DNA of 64,000 nt from Gammaproteobacteria bacterium HGW-Gammaproteobacteria-15 (GCA_002840125.1 PGZF01000001.1:248001-312000), one strand, 5' to 3'; shown: positions 1 to 10,284, numbered from the stretch's first letter. Notes: generated from the sequence alone by a model not told the origin. Numbers and translations: made by a program.

Positions 1-1144
1 CCTTATAAGGTGCAACCTTTTGATTAACCTGCTCTGGCTGTATCTGGCCATCGCGCATACTTTGCCAGGTGGCAAGCATCTGCTGCGCCAGTTGTTGCAC
101 CAGTTCAGCTGAATCATTGTTTTGCTCCAGCACCACACCATTAATATTGTTGTCTATTACCAGTGATAACTGCGGCAGGTTAACCGAGCAAACCGGCCTC
201 CCTGCACACAATGCCTCAAGTACATATACCGGCATGCCTTCAAATACTGAGGTTACGATGCCCATATGCCAGCCCTGCCAAAGCTGCGCTACCTGCGCTG
301 AAGTTTTAAAGCCATGGCAGACTGTCAGCGGTGCTATGGCGGCAAACTCGGCAAAGCTTTGTGGCTTAGCGGCACCTACATAATGAAACTCAACCTGGTT
401 ATCGGTTTGTTTTGCCAGCTCGGCAATAACCTTAAACATCATGCCCGGGCGTTTAAAGGTGTCGAGCCGGCCGACAAAAGCAATTTTTAACGGCCCTGGC
501 AAATTCTGGTAAGCGGTGGGTTTAAACAACTGATCATCTACGCTTACTGTCATAAAGTCGGTTTTTGTTGCCACTTCCGGGTAATCACGGCGTATGCGGT
601 CAGTTTGCTGCTGATTGACTGAATACACATGGCGGGCACTGCGCACAGCATGTTTTTCATTAAACTTGTGCAAAAACCAGTAACGGCTGAGCAAAGAATC
701 CATTGGCTGATCCGGATTTGCATCGCCGTGCGTAGTTAACACATAGTCAAAACCATATAAACGGCACAGCCAGGCGAACTCGTAACGCTGAATATCGAAG
801 CTGCTTGGCATCTCTTTTGCCAGCGCCTTAATGCGCGAGCTAAAACGGATAAAATTAACGAAAAATCTTAATGTAGTAGACTGAAACAGCGATTTGGCCG
901 CCGCATTTACTTCCTCCTGATGACAATGCATTATTGGCATAAACAGAAAACGGCCACCGAACATTTCTACTTCAGTTAGCTCACCCAGTTTGCGTTTACC
1001 ACTGTCGTCTACACCAATCAGGATCAGCCGCATACCGGCCGGGCAATATTTCAGCAGTTGCCGCACATGGGTTTCAATACCACCTACTTTGCTACCAAAA
1101 GGGTCTATCGGGTGCACGGAAAAAAATGTGGTTTTGTAAGTCAT
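1..1144 (-). CDS. GT4-type glycosyltransferase (partial, C-terminus beyond window)
   Basis: This is a family 4 (GT-B fold) glycosyltransferase that would move a sugar from a nucleotide-sugar donor to a growing surface polysaccharide at the cytoplasmic face. About 381 residues are present; the frame is open to the window edge, so the C-terminal end is missing. It starts at the ATG at 1144 (MTYKTTFFSVHPIDPFGSK), with an early GGIETH segment typical of the N-terminal domain. The donor-binding part carries FVGRLDTFKRP and the family E-x7-E motif FEGMPVYVLEAL (first Glu near residue 302). It lies 14 bases after the next glycosyltransferase in the same operon. Donor and acceptor cannot be read from the sequence; the linked manB and manC make GDP-mannose a candidate. 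Confidence 0.85.
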   Translation of the reverse strand, partial: MTYKTTFFSVHPIDPFGSKVGGIETHVRQLLKYCPAGMRLILIGVDDSGKRKLGELTEVEMFGGRFLFMPIMHCHQEEVNAAAKSLFQSTTLRFFVNFIRFSSRIKALAKEMPSSFDIQRYEFAWLCRLYGFDYVLTTHGDANPDQPMDSLLSRYWFLHKFNEKHAVRSARHVYSVNQQQTDRIRRDYPEVATKTDFMTVSVDDQLFKPTAYQNLPGPLKIAFVGRLDTFKRPGMMFKVIAELAKQTDNQVEFHYVGAAKPQSFAEFAAIAPLTVCHGFKTSAQVAQLWQGWHMGIVTSVFEGMPVYVLEALCAGRPVCSVNLPQLSLVIDNNINGVVLEQNNDSAELVQQLAQQMLATWQSMRDGQIQPEQVNQKVAPYK

Positions 1145-1158
1145 AATTGCACCTTAAA

Positions 1159-2283
1159 TTAATTTAACTGGCTTTGTGCCGCCAGGCTGTCACAACCGAG
1201 CTGCTCAAATACCTGTTCGGTTTGACGGGCAGCTTTAGGCCAGTTAAAACGTTGCTGATTTTGCAGGGCTTTAGCTGACAGCGCACTGAATAACGCATCA
1301 TCATGTAACAGCGCATACATATGTTCGGCCAAAGCGGCAGCATCTTCGGGGGCAAAAAACAACGCACCATCTCCGGCAACTTCACGCAGTACCGGAATAT
1401 CTGCCGCAATCACAGGCGTGCCGTGAGCCTGAGCTTCAACAACCGGTAAACCAAAGCCTTCGTAACGTGACGGAAATGCCAAGAACCGCGCCCGGCTGTA
1501 TAGCTCACTAAGCTGGCCATCGCTTAAGTAACCCAGTGAAACAGGCGCCGCCCCATGCGGTATTGCAGCAACAAAGCGGGCAAAGTTACCCTGAGTGTCG
1601 GCACCCACATGTTTAACCTCAATACTGCGCCCACTATGGCGTAGCAGCCCCAGCGCCCTTACCAGGGTATCGGCGCCTTTATTCGGTGAGACATTGGCCA
1701 CAAAAAGGCCAAAGCTCTGGCGTTTTTGGACATCACTATCGATATTTTCCGGTATTGTCAGGCAAGGCCCCTCACCGATAACGACCGTTTTATCGGCAAA
1801 CTGTGGGTAGTAACGTGCCACATCATTACGGGTATTTTGTGATACACAGATAATCTTGCTGGCGCTGCGGCATGTCAGCGGATAAAACAACTGCCACCAT
1901 AAGCGATGATGCCGCTTGTAAGAGGCCGGTGATACATTGAAATACAGATCATGCGTTACGGTAACTCTGGGCCAGCTGCCGATAAAACCACCTAAGGGGT
2001 TGCAGTTAAACTCGGCATCGGCCTGATGTTGTTTCATCTGCTGCGGCACTAACCAAAGCTGGCGTAACAGGTTGCGTGGCGTAGACTCAATATAAGGTAC
2101 CGACACCACTGTTAACCCCGGATTGCGCAGCGCTACCGGCAAACATTCCTCCGACCAGGAGGTGAGCAGCACATACTGATGCTGCTCGGATTTAAGCAAT
2201 TCGGCCAGTAACGAAAATAAATACTTGCTGATGCCAGAAATACGGTTGGATGGCTCCAGCAAATGATTTATCAGGATTTTCAT
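1159..2283 (-). CDS. GT4 family glycosyltransferase (mannosyltransferase-like)
   Basis: A 374-residue GT-B glycosyltransferase, probably adding a hexose to an O-antigen or exopolysaccharide repeat. Visible marks are the N-terminal [14 protein letters not shown] segment, [18 protein letters not shown] at the start of the donor domain, and the E-x7-E motif in [19 protein letters not shown]. The general layout matches WbaZ/MtfB-type mannosyltransferases, which fits its position directly after manC and manB. Its ATG (2283) overlaps the TGA stop of manB in an ATGA arrangement, so the two are likely translationally coupled. Mannose as the donor is inference from context, not from the sequence. Confidence 0.85.
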   Translation of the reverse strand: MKILINHLLEPSNRISGISKYLFSLLAELLKSEQHQYVLLTSWSEECLPVALRNPGLTVVSVPYIESTPRNLLRQLWLVPQQMKQHQADAEFNCNPLGGFIGSWPRVTVTHDLYFNVSPASYKRHHRLWWQLFYPLTCRSASKIICVSQNTRNDVARYYPQFADKTVVIGEGPCLTIPENIDSDVQKRQSFGLFVANVSPNKGADTLVRALGLLRHSGRSIEVKHVGADTQGNFARFVAAIPHGAAPVSLGYLSDGQLSELYSRARFLAFPSRYEGFGLPVVEAQAHGTPVIAADIPVLREVAGDGALFFAPEDAAALAEHMYALLHDDALFSALSAKALQNQQRFNWPKAARQTEQVFEQLGCDSLAAQSQLN

Positions 2284-3647
2284 GATGCCACCAGCAAATT
2301 ACTTATTTGCTCTGTGTAATAGCTCATCAATGCCACATCGGCACGACTTTCCACGTTTAGCCGCACTACCGGCTCGGTGTTAGAGCTACGCAGGTTAAAA
2401 CGCCAGTCGGCAAATTCAAGGCTGATGCCGTCGGTACGATCAACCACCAGAGCATCTGCCAGATAATGCTGTAATACCCGCTCAATCGCAGCCTTGGGGT
2501 CGTTAAGCGTAAAGTTAATTTCACCAGATGATGGAAATGCCGCAATACGTTCATTCACGAGTTGCGATAACGGCTGTGCTTTAAGGCAAATTAGCTCTGC
2601 TACCAGCAACCAGGGGATCATACCGCTGTCGCAATAAGCAAAATCACGGAAATAATGGTGCGCACTCATTTCGCCGCCGTATACAGCATCTTCCAGGCGC
2701 ATCCGCTCTTTAATAAAAGCATGGCCGGTTTTTGACTGTATGGGTTTACCACCGGCCTGAATGGCCAAGTCAATGGTATTCCAGGTTAACCGCGGGTCGT
2801 GGATCACACTGGCGCCGGCGTGCTTTTGTAAAAAAGCCTCGGCCAGTAAACCAACAATATAGTAGCCCTCGATAAACTGGCCACGCTCATCAAACAGGAA
2901 GCAGCGGTCAAAATCACCGTCCCAGGCAATACCGAAGTCAGCTTTATGCTCCAGCACCGCAGCACGGGTGTCGGCACGGTTTTCTACCAGCAGCGGGTTA
3001 GGAATACCATTGGGGAAAGTCGCATCCGGCTGATGATGTACCTTAATAAAGCTAATCGGCACCTTTAGCCTGGCAAAGGCTTGTTCCAGCGCATCGATAA
3101 CATGGCCGGCCGCACCGTTACCGGAGTTGGCAACAATGCGCAGCGGTTTAATATTCGCCAAATCGATATAACCTAGCAAATGTTCAATGTAGGCATCAAG
3201 TACCGACTGTTTAGTGTAACTGCCCTTTTTTGCAACCTGCTGAAACTCGCCCTGCTCGGCCAATTGCTGAATAGCAAACAAACCACTGTCGCCACTAATT
3301 GGCCGGGCGCCACTTTGCACCAGCTTCATGCCGTTATAATCAATAGGATTATGGCTGGCGGTAACTTCAATGCCGCCGTCTACCTCAAGATGAAAAGTGG
3401 CAAAATACACTTCTTCCGTGCCGGTCATGCCGATATCAATAACATCACAGCCGGCATCCATAAGGCCTTCAGCCAGGGCCAGTTTCAACTCTTCTGACGT
3501 AGCACGTACATCTGCGCCCAATACTACCTGGCGCGGTTTAAGGTAGTCACCAAAAGCGCGGCCGATACGGTAAGCCACATCGTTATTGAGTTGTTCACCC
3601 AACTTGCCGCGAATATCATATGCTTTAAAACAGGTTATTTTTTGCAT
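2280..3647 (-). CDS. manB: Phosphomannomutase/phosphoglucomutase
   Basis: This 455-residue alpha-D-phosphohexomutase converts mannose 6-phosphate to mannose 1-phosphate, the substrate of ManC next door. It has the N-terminal [14 protein letters not shown], the phosphoserine loop [13 protein letters not shown], the metal-binding loop WDGDFDRCF, the sugar-binding [12 protein letters not shown] and the phosphate-binding [15 protein letters not shown], in the usual order. The start is set at the ATG at 3647 ([15 protein letters not shown]), preceded by AAGG. A longer reading frame to 3725 would run into manC and adds no family sequence. It begins 4 bases after the manC stop. ManB and AlgC-type enzymes are hard to separate; the pairing with manC supports ManB (CpsG). 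Confidence 0.93.
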   Translation of the reverse strand: MQKITCFKAYDIRGKLGEQLNNDVAYRIGRAFGDYLKPRQVVLGADVRATSEELKLALAEGLMDAGCDVIDIGMTGTEEVYFATFHLEVDGGIEVTASHNPIDYNGMKLVQSGARPISGDSGLFAIQQLAEQGEFQQVAKKGSYTKQSVLDAYIEHLLGYIDLANIKPLRIVANSGNGAAGHVIDALEQAFARLKVPISFIKVHHQPDATFPNGIPNPLLVENRADTRAAVLEHKADFGIAWDGDFDRCFLFDERGQFIEGYYIVGLLAEAFLQKHAGASVIHDPRLTWNTIDLAIQAGGKPIQSKTGHAFIKERMRLEDAVYGGEMSAHHYFRDFAYCDSGMIPWLLVAELICLKAQPLSQLVNERIAAFPSSGEINFTLNDPKAAIERVLQHYLADALVVDRTDGISLEFADWRFNLRSSNTEPVVRLNVESRADVALMSYYTEQISNLLVAS

Positions 3648-3651
3648 TGCC

Positions 3652-5058
3652 TTAAGCCCTCCCATAGCGATCAGCAAAGCGCACAATATCATCTTCACCA
3701 AGATAAGAGCCAGACTGCACTTCAATCAGTTCCAGTGGCACTTTGCCGGGGTTTTCCAGCGCGTGCACTGCCGTAATAGGGATATAAACTGACTGATTTT
3801 CTGTGACAAATTGCTCTTTATCGTCAATGGTAACTCTGGCCGTACCCGATACCACTATCCAGTGCTCTGCCCGGTGATGGTGCATTTGTACCGACAGTTT
3901 GGCTCCGGGTTTTACCGTAATACGTTTCACCTGAAAACGCTCGCCGTTATCGACAGAGTCATACTTACCCCAGGGCCGGTAAACCTCACGGTGAAATACC
4001 GCCTCACTGCGGCCGGCTTCAGCCAGTTGATTAACAATCTGTTTTACCTGCTGCGCTTTATCTTTGTGTGCTACCAACACCGCATCTTTAGTGCTGATCA
4101 CGATCAAATCTTCAACACCTATTGCGGCCACCAGCTTGTCTTCACTGTGAATGTAAGTGCCATGGCTATCCAGTGCCAGCACATCACCGCTTAGCACATT
4201 GTCCTGGGCATCTTTTGCAGACACCTGCCACAGTGCAGCAAAACCACCGACATCATTCCAGCCGGCATCCAGTGGCAGCACAACGGCATGCTCTGTACGC
4301 TCCATCACGGCATAATCAATCGAATCTGCCGGGCAAGCTGCAAAGGCGGCTTTATCGACACGAACAAATTCTAAATCCGGTGTTTGCTCTGCCATTGCAG
4401 CTTCACAGGCGGTGTAAATATCAGGGCGGAACTGTTGCAACTGCTGCAGGTACACATCAGCGCGGAACATAAACATACCGCTGTTCCAGTAATATTCGCC
4501 GCTTTGCAGGTATTGCTCAGCAGTTGGCAGATCAGGTTTTTCAACAAAACGTTGTACCCTGTAAGCATCACCTACCTGCTCGCCACGCTTAATGTAGCCA
4601 TAACCGGTTTCTGCGTTGGCCGGCACTATACCGAAAGTCACCAGTTTGCCAGCCTGGGCCAGCGGCAATGCCTGCTCTGTTGCCTGTTGAAAGGCTTTAG
4701 TGTCAGTAATGACATGATCGGCTGCCAGTACCAATAGCACTGTATCAGCATTGTTTTGCTGACGGGCGCGCATTGCTGCCAGCGCAATAGCCGGTGCTGT
4801 ATTGCGGCCAACCGGCTCCAGCATAATATCGGCTTTTTTCAGCCCGAGCTGGCGTACCTGCTCAGCAGCGATAAAGCGATGATCTTCATTACAAATAAAC
4901 AGCGGCGCGGCATGTTCCAGCCCGTTTAAACGCAATACTGTTTGCTGCAACATGGTGTGTTTGCCGGTAAGTGGCAGAAACTGCTTGGGAAAATTACCAC
5001 GGGACAACGGCCACAAACGGGTTCCGGAGCCTCCGGCCATAATTACAGGTGTAAACAT
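3652..5058 (-). CDS. manC: Mannose-1-phosphate guanylyltransferase / mannose-6-phosphate isomerase
   Basis: A bifunctional enzyme of about 468 residues that makes GDP-mannose from mannose 1-phosphate and GTP, and has a C-terminal cupin domain for fructose 6-phosphate/mannose 6-phosphate isomerisation. The nucleotidyltransferase signature [16 protein letters not shown] is at the N-terminus, followed by [14 protein letters not shown]. The isomerase half has [18 protein letters not shown] and the metal-site region [16 protein letters not shown]. The start is the ATG at 5058, with AAAGGAG at 5064-5070; a longer frame to 5088 would enter the preceding acyltransferase gene. Together with manB this gives the locus its own GDP-mannose supply. 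Confidence 0.95.
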   Translation of the reverse strand: MFTPVIMAGGSGTRLWPLSRGNFPKQFLPLTGKHTMLQQTVLRLNGLEHAAPLFICNEDHRFIAAEQVRQLGLKKADIMLEPVGRNTAPAIALAAMRARQQNNADTVLLVLAADHVITDTKAFQQATEQALPLAQAGKLVTFGIVPANAETGYGYIKRGEQVGDAYRVQRFVEKPDLPTAEQYLQSGEYYWNSGMFMFRADVYLQQLQQFRPDIYTACEAAMAEQTPDLEFVRVDKAAFAACPADSIDYAVMERTEHAVVLPLDAGWNDVGGFAALWQVSAKDAQDNVLSGDVLALDSHGTYIHSEDKLVAAIGVEDLIVISTKDAVLVAHKDKAQQVKQIVNQLAEAGRSEAVFHREVYRPWGKYDSVDNGERFQVKRITVKPGAKLSVQMHHHRAEHWIVVSGTARVTIDDKEQFVTENQSVYIPITAVHALENPGKVPLELIEVQSGSYLGEDDIVRFADRYGRA

Positions 5059-5081
5059 AACAACTCCTTTAACATAATACG

Positions 5082-6110
5082 TTACCAACCAATAACCTGC
5101 CTGCTGTATGAGCCCAGCGCTTTTTTAATGCTCCAGGCCAGCAGTAAGGTGGCGGAAAATACCGCCAGGGTAAGAATGTGCCAGTACAAAAAACCAGAAA
5201 ATGTATTATTTAACAATCTCTTAAAAACAGCTATTACAATTGGGTGTAAAAAAAAGATGGCAAAGCTGGCTGATGCAACCAAATCTACCAGCCGGTGGCG
5301 CTGTTGCCAGTGCCGTTCAAACAACAACAAAATGGCGACCGCCTGCATGATTTTCTCAATCACTTTTAAATCAATGCCGGCATAAGTAAAAAAGTATTTA
5401 TGTGCATTGTGAGCAATACCCAGATAAGCGCTCTGATACACCGACAACAGGACAGAAGCCAGCAGCAAGCACCAGGGCAACCATAAATAGCGTTCACGCA
5501 GCAAATCAAAGTGGCGGTTAAACACCATACCAAACATAAAAACCGGCAAAAAATAGACAAAGCTCTGCAACGGATTAAGATTATCCTCAGCCCGGTGTAC
5601 AAACATGGCCAGCAGTAATAACGCTGTAACCATCACCAGCTGCACCCGGCTGCTGAGGTAATAAAACCTTACCAGCAACGGCGAAACAGCAAACACCAGC
5701 AAAATAAACGGGATATACCAATACCCGGTAAATACGCGGCCGGTGAGCAAATACTTAAAAAACGGCAGCAGGTACTGATAATAAAAACCGTCTTCGCTCT
5801 CAACAAAGTAGCCGGGATACTGCGTCATTACCGCAAAACAGATCACCGGCACCGATATCCATAAATAAGGTGATGCAATATTGCGCCACTTTCTGGCGAT
5901 AAAATCTGCATACCGAAATGTGCTGACATTAAGATGAGCAAACAAAAAACCACTGATGAAAGCAAAAAAGAACGTGCCGCCGGGTATCATATACAGGTAA
6001 ACGTTTTGCCAGGTTTGCTCCGGGTACCAGTTTGAGATCCAGAAGCAATGGCCAAACACAATCAGAAAAATAGATAACGCCCGAAAATTATTAATACCGT
6101 GATAAAACAC
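5082..6110 (-). CDS. Acyltransferase family 3 membrane protein
   Basis: An integral membrane protein of about 342 residues with the acyltransferase 3 (OafA/WecH/Fucose-4-O-acetylase-like) pattern. The N-terminal helix [17 protein letters not shown] has the family R and H, and roughly ten hydrophobic segments follow. Such proteins O-acetylate sugars of surface polysaccharides on the periplasmic side or at lipid-linked repeats. The GTG at 6110 is chosen as start because AGGAG at 6116-6120 sits five bases before it; an in-frame GTG at 6116 would overlap that site. The gene follows the GT4 gene with the binding site overlapping the upstream stop codon, so coupling is likely. The substrate is not visible from sequence. 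Confidence 0.85.
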   Translation of the reverse strand: MFYHGINNFRALSIFLIVFGHCFWISNWYPEQTWQNVYLYMIPGGTFFFAFISGFLFAHLNVSTFRYADFIARKWRNIASPYLWISVPVICFAVMTQYPGYFVESEDGFYYQYLLPFFKYLLTGRVFTGYWYIPFILLVFAVSPLLVRFYYLSSRVQLVMVTALLLLAMFVHRAEDNLNPLQSFVYFLPVFMFGMVFNRHFDLLRERYLWLPWCLLLASVLLSVYQSAYLGIAHNAHKYFFTYAGIDLKVIEKIMQAVAILLLFERHWQQRHRLVDLVASASFAIFFLHPIVIAVFKRLLNNTFSGFLYWHILTLAVFSATLLLAWSIKKALGSYSRQVIGW

Positions 6111-6118
6111 TGCCACTC

Positions 6119-7174
6119 CTATTCTCTGAAAAGCACACTAGCTGCTTGTTTATCTGCAGCGGCTAAGGCATTCCAGCGCTGAATATTTTGCCGGGCAAGC
6201 TCACTTTGCTGTTGTATCTGCGCCGTATCGCTGCAAAAATCAATAATTTGCATCGCGGCTTGCTCAGCATCACTAACATCGACCAGCAAACCCGACTCGC
6301 CAAGCACCTCCGCAAACACCGGAATTTTTGCTGCTACCACTGCAATACCACTGTACTGCAACTCCAGCAGTGGCAAGCCCAGCCCTTCGTCATGGGAGGT
6401 AGAAAGGTAAAATGTCGCGCTGTCGAGCAGTGTTTTTATCTCTTCAGCTGACAAATAGCCGCGGCAAAATACACCGGCAGTGTTTTGCAGCAAGCTTGCA
6501 TCCGGGCCCCAGCCAAGCCGGCCAACAATATGTAACTCGATGCTGTCGCCAAGACGCTGTTTAAGCGCGTTAAAAATAGCGACCGCTGCAGTGTAGTTTT
6601 TGCGTGGTTCTACCGTACCCAGCATGACAATTTTGAGCTTACTCAAATCAACACTGTTATAACGCCCGCTATTGTGCGGCAGCGCAAAAACATTACGCAC
6701 CTGTGGCCGTAACATAATAATGCGCGCATCACTCTGGCAGAACTGCTGTAAATCCTGTTTAGTTTTTAGTGAATTAACAAAAAAGCTGTTAAGCCGCTTT
6801 ACCGCAAAACCAAATGAAGGCCGCATATAGTAACGGGCCCGCGGGTTAAGCTCCTGCTCGCGGGTTAGCAAAAACACATCGTGAATATAAGGCACCAGGC
6901 GTTTTTTCAATAACAGCGTAGCCAGAATAGATGGCGGAAAACCGGGCGTAATGATCAAACTTTTCGGGTACTTAAGCGCTGCATACAAAATACCGAACCA
7001 TTGCTGAAACAACATGCCGCCAATACTGCTGGCTTTTAACCGCACAACCTGACAACCGCCCAAAGCTTCATCAGAAAACAGCTCTTCGGTAATGCGCTCA
7101 ATGCCTGTGGTTTTACGCCCCAGATGAGAGCAGTCAATAATCGCATCCGGTAACGACATCTCAGGTGCAGACAT
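6119..7174 (-). CDS. GT4 family glycosyltransferase
   Basis: A 351-residue GT-B glycosyltransferase of the polysaccharide operon. Its first residues run into IIDCSHLGRKTTGIERITEEL, a pattern common in mannosyl/rhamnosyl transferases of this family. The donor domain starts with KIVMLGTVEPRKNY, and the E-x7-E motif is in SHDEGLGLPLLELQYSGIA. The ATG at 7174 shares its first base with the last base of the upstream WecG-like gene's TGA stop, and an AAGGAG lies just upstream, which supports this start over a longer frame to 7234. Acceptor and donor are unknown; expression as part of the galU-led operon is inferred from spacing. Confidence 0.87.
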   Translation of the reverse strand: MSAPEMSLPDAIIDCSHLGRKTTGIERITEELFSDEALGGCQVVRLKASSIGGMLFQQWFGILYAALKYPKSLIITPGFPPSILATLLLKKRLVPYIHDVFLLTREQELNPRARYYMRPSFGFAVKRLNSFFVNSLKTKQDLQQFCQSDARIIMLRPQVRNVFALPHNSGRYNSVDLSKLKIVMLGTVEPRKNYTAAVAIFNALKQRLGDSIELHIVGRLGWGPDASLLQNTAGVFCRGYLSAEEIKTLLDSATFYLSTSHDEGLGLPLLELQYSGIAVVAAKIPVFAEVLGESGLLVDVSDAEQAAMQIIDFCSDTAQIQQQSELARQNIQRWNALAAADKQAASVLFRE

Positions 7175-7962
7175 CAGCGGCTCTCCTTCACAGTAAGGCG
7201 GTACTCTGTTAAGGCAATGCGAACAAAGGCCCATGAATCAATTAAATAACGCTTGGCTAAACGACGTGGATCTGACAATAGCCGCCACAACCACTCCAGG
7301 CTGACACGTTGCACCCACTGCGGAGCACGCTTTGCCGTACCGGCAAAAAAATCCAGCCCGGCACCAAAACCAAAGCCGTACATACCTGACAGCTGCTCGC
7401 GGTAACGCTGCATCCACAACTCAGACTTAGGCGCTCCTACACCAAAAAACAGGTGCGTAGTGCCCATGGCAGTTATTTTTTGCAGCATCTCGTTGCTGTA
7501 AACACTGTCTTTTTCAAAACCAAATTCCGGCACCAACACGCGTTGCTCCGGTGTACTGTAGCCTTGCTTTGCCAGCCAGCGCTTTAGATAATCAGCAGTT
7601 GCTGCATTTGCGCAAACAAAAAATGGCGCATGCTGGCCAGGGGTTAACGCCGCTAAAATCGCCGGAAACAAATCAGCCCCGGTAATACGCCCTGGCGTAG
7701 CTATGCCAAGGGACTTAAGCAAGCGCACCACCGGAAAGCCATCTGCAGTTACCAGCCAGGCGTTGGTACAGGCGTGTTTAAATTCATGATGCCGGCGCAT
7801 GGTTACCATATGATCAACATTCGTTGTCACAACCAGACGCAGGGGTTCCTGTGGCGGCGTCACTTGCTTGAGACTTTGCACAATCTCGTTTTGCGCCAGC
7901 AGGCAAAAACGCAGCCCGGCTACCGGCTGGCTTTTTTTAATCTGGGTGGGTTGTTGCATCAT
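7174..7962 (-). CDS. WecG/TagA/CpsF family glycosyltransferase
   Basis: A 262-residue GT26-family transferase. Members move ManNAc, ManNAcA or glucose to an undecaprenyl-diphosphate-linked sugar, the second step of enterobacterial common antigen, teichoic acid or exopolysaccharide repeat synthesis. Family features are VTTNVDHMVTMRRHHEF, the aspartate-containing TADGFPVVRLLKSLG, RITGADLFPAIL and VGAPKSELWMQRYRE near the C-terminus. The ATG at 7962 has AAGG eight bases upstream; a GTG at 7971 is possible but would place the binding site inside the gene. It lies 11 bases after galU. The exact sugar cannot be assigned, so WecG, CpsF and AmsD-type roles stay open. Confidence 0.88.
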   Translation of the reverse strand: MMQQPTQIKKSQPVAGLRFCLLAQNEIVQSLKQVTPPQEPLRLVVTTNVDHMVTMRRHHEFKHACTNAWLVTADGFPVVRLLKSLGIATPGRITGADLFPAILAALTPGQHAPFFVCANAATADYLKRWLAKQGYSTPEQRVLVPEFGFEKDSVYSNEMLQKITAMGTTHLFFGVGAPKSELWMQRYREQLSGMYGFGFGAGLDFFAGTAKRAPQWVQRVSLEWLWRLLSDPRRLAKRYLIDSWAFVRIALTEYRLTVKESR

Positions 7963-7973
7963 GTTTGTCACCT

Positions 7974-8945
7974 TTACACCGTCTTCAACAGTTGCAGGTG
8001 CTTTTTATCTTTGTTCAGATCAGCAAAGATACGTTCGATAGTGGCACGCAAAGGCTTAGCGTATAAGTCATGCTGCAGTGCATATTCAAGATTGGCCTGA
8101 ATTAAACCCAGCTTGGTGCCGCAATCATGGCTTTTGCCAACGATATGATAGGCTTCAATCGTTTCACGCAGACACAACTGATAAATCGCATCAGTCAGCT
8201 GAATTTCATCCCCGGCTCCGGGTGTGATATGCGCCAGTAAATCCCAGATATGTTCCGACAATACATAACGGCCGGTAATAGCAAAGTTGCTTGGTGCCTC
8301 ATCAACAGCGGGCTTTTCAACCATATCACTGATCACTGCACTGGTACCGGCGCGTAAATTAACGTCTTGCAGATCTACCACACCGTATTGATCGACCATA
8401 TTGCGCGGCACCGGCTCTACCATAATCTGGCTGGCTCCGGTTTCGCTGTAGCGCGCCATCATTGCCGCCAGGTTATCGACTTTCAGATCACTTTGATGCT
8501 GGTCAATCAGCACATCCGGCAGCAAAATAGCGAAAGGGTTGTGCCCTACTACCGGATACGCACACATAATGGCATTACCCAGCCCTAGCGCAACCGGCTG
8601 ACGCACTGAAATCAGCGTTACGTTCTTTGGCACTATACTGCGCACTTCGTCCAGCAACTGGCGTTTTACCCGCTTCTCCAGCGTAGCCTCAAGCTCAAAG
8701 CTGGTATCAAAATGGTTTTCAATGCTGTTTTTTGAAGAATGGGTTACCAGCACTATTTCTGTCATGCCTGCAGCAATTGCTTCCTGCACCACATGCTGGA
8801 TTAAAGGTTTGTCCAGCACCGGTAACATTTCTTTTGGAATAGCCTTGGTTGCAGGCAGCATCCGCGTTCCTAAACCGGCCACGGGGATCACCGCTTTGGT
8901 GATTTTAGCGCGACGAAGATCAGTGGGTGGTGTGACAGTTTTCAT
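7974..8945 (-). CDS. galU: UTP-glucose-1-phosphate uridylyltransferase
   Basis: A 323-residue enzyme that makes UDP-glucose from UTP and glucose 1-phosphate in the cytoplasm. The pyrophosphorylase signature [20 protein letters not shown] is near the N-terminus, with the downstream [15 protein letters not shown] and the catalytic-region [20 protein letters not shown] as in E. coli GalU. Length is close to the family norm (about 300) with a short N-terminal extension. It is the first gene of the minus-strand polysaccharide operon and has the only convincing promoter-like sequence in front of the cluster. UDP-glucose could feed the linked glycosyltransferases; glycogen synthesis elsewhere in the window uses ADP-glucose instead. 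Confidence 0.95.
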   Translation of the reverse strand: MKTVTPPTDLRRAKITKAVIPVAGLGTRMLPATKAIPKEMLPVLDKPLIQHVVQEAIAAGMTEIVLVTHSSKNSIENHFDTSFELEATLEKRVKRQLLDEVRSIVPKNVTLISVRQPVALGLGNAIMCAYPVVGHNPFAILLPDVLIDQHQSDLKVDNLAAMMARYSETGASQIMVEPVPRNMVDQYGVVDLQDVNLRAGTSAVISDMVEKPAVDEAPSNFAITGRYVLSEHIWDLLAHITPGAGDEIQLTDAIYQLCLRETIEAYHIVGKSHDCGTKLGLIQANLEYALQHDLYAKPLRATIERIFADLNKDKKHLQLLKTV

Positions 8946-8989
8946 AGCCTGAGCGTCCTGTTTCTGACAGTAACAATTTACTGATTAAT

Positions 8990-9006
8990 GCTTAACAGGG
9001 TTAAGC
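8990..9006. promoter_or_regulatory. Perfect inverted repeat in the galU leader (possible operator)
   Basis: GCTTAAC and GTTAAGC are separated by AGG, giving a perfect 7+3+7 dyad. It would lie just downstream of the transcription start predicted from the candidate promoter at 9016-9045. It lacks a T-run, so it is not a typical terminator. It could be an operator for a repressor or a short RNA hairpin in the leader; the sequence does not decide between these. Confidence 0.35.
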
Positions 9007-9015
9007 GTTCAGGGC

Positions 9016-9045
9016 AGACTACAGGCTAGCGAAGTTCGAAGTCAA
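9016..9045 (-). promoter_or_regulatory. Candidate sigma-70 promoter of the galU operon
   Basis: Read on the minus strand, TTGACT (9040-9045) matches the -35 consensus at five of six bases and is followed after 18 bases by TAGTCT (9016-9021), a weak -10. The distance to the galU ATG leaves an untranslated leader of about 65 bases that contains a perfect 7-base inverted repeat. No other good candidate is seen in the 130 bases between galU and the next gene. The assignment rests on sequence pattern only. Confidence 0.4.
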
Positions 9046-9078
9046 TTTTGTATAGGTGAAGTTTTTGTGATTAACGCG

Positions 9079-10284
9079 TTATGAAATTTCATCCGTAATA
9101 TTCAGCAAGCGTTCAAGATAGTGCTGCTCTATACCATAAAACTGTTTTATTTCAGCAACTTGCTTTAGCAATATTTCACAGTTATATTTTTGTTTGCTTT
9201 TTGTTGCCAATATCATCTTATTTTTACTGGTATGTTCCAGCGATACAAACTCAAATACCTTGGTATTATAGCCGTATGCCTCAAGTAACAAGGCACGCAG
9301 GCTGTCTGTTACCATTTCGGCTTCCTGGCCTAAATGAATACCGTGTATTAACATCGGTGCCAGTACGGCCGGTGTTTTCATTTGTGGCCGGATCTGTTTA
9401 TGACAGCATGGCGAGCACATAATAATATCTGCGCCAGTGGCAATGCCCATATGAATGGCGTAATCAGTGGCAATATCGCAGGCATGTAACGCTATCATCA
9501 CGTTAATACCGCGGGCTTTAAAATGCTTCACATCGCCCTGCTCAAACGCTATACCGTTAAGGCTCAGCTTGGCTGCTGTAGTATTGCACAGATCAACCAG
9601 GTTTTGCCTTAGCTCTACCCCGGTAACTTTAGCATCCAGCCCCAGGGTACCGGTAAGATAATCGTGCATGGCAAAGGTTAAATAGGCTTTACCTGAACCA
9701 AAATCAGCCACATGCAGCTGTTTTTGTTTACTAAGGCCGGTGTCTTGTACAGCACCGGAGAAAATCTCAATAAATTTATTAATTTGCTTCCACTTACGCG
9801 ACATTGCCGGTATCAGTTGCTGCCGGGCATCGGTAACGCCCAACTCCTGCAAAAACGGCCTGTCCAGTCTCAGGTAACGATGCTTTTCACGGTTATGGCT
9901 GGCTTGCTGTACCGCAGCTACCGGCAGGCTTAAACGCTTGTGCTGATACAGCACTTTGCCCTTTTTACTGATACTAAGCTGCGCTTCGAACTCTGCGGCA
10001 AATAAATTAGCCGCATAAAACTGCACGCCTAACAGCGCCTTAATTTCGCTTATTGCCTGCTCAGCCGTATAGTTATGCGTTACATCATTGGTTTGATATT
10101 TATAGGTAAAACTAAGCTGCCATTGTTGTTTCAGCTCTACCGGCCTTATCTGTAACTGCTTTAACGGCTCTGCCCCCTGGTATTTACTCAGCACCAGTTT
10201 ATGCAGCTGTTTTGCCGCAATAGCGCTGCTAAGCTGGGCTAAAAAAGGCTCAAGTTCGGCTGAAGAAGTTTCAATGGCAGGCAT
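9079..10284 (-). CDS. SAM-dependent methyltransferase (Methyltransf_32 / METTL25-like)
   Basis: A 401-residue class I methyltransferase with an N-terminal region of unknown fold. The SAM-binding motif I is LHVADFGSGKAYLTFAMHDY in the middle of the protein, followed by the acidic loop VTGVELRQNLVDLC. The later segment IALHACDIATDYAIHMG and the conserved CSPCCHKQIRP cysteine stretch are typical of the PF13679 (METTL25/GSTCD-like) group. Members are mostly uncharacterised; RNA or protein methylation has been suggested for eukaryotic relatives, but nothing in the sequence fixes the substrate here. It starts at the ATG at 10284, is separated by 75 bases from zapC, and is probably transcribed independently of galU. 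Confidence 0.8.
   Translation of the reverse strand: MPAIETSSAELEPFLAQLSSAIAAKQLHKLVLSKYQGAEPLKQLQIRPVELKQQWQLSFTYKYQTNDVTHNYTAEQAISEIKALLGVQFYAANLFAAEFEAQLSISKKGKVLYQHKRLSLPVAAVQQASHNREKHRYLRLDRPFLQELGVTDARQQLIPAMSRKWKQINKFIEIFSGAVQDTGLSKQKQLHVADFGSGKAYLTFAMHDYLTGTLGLDAKVTGVELRQNLVDLCNTTAAKLSLNGIAFEQGDVKHFKARGINVMIALHACDIATDYAIHMGIATGADIIMCSPCCHKQIRPQMKTPAVLAPMLIHGIHLGQEAEMVTDSLRALLLEAYGYNTKVFEFVSLEHTSKNKMILATKSKQKYNCEILLKQVAEIKQFYGIEQHYLERLLNITDEIS

Noticed and set aside
69..383. 104-residue open frame on the plus strand at the left edge
   Set aside because: It is antisense to the glycosyltransferase whose E-x7-E motif lies in the same stretch; its Ser/Cys-rich composition is that of a shadow frame.
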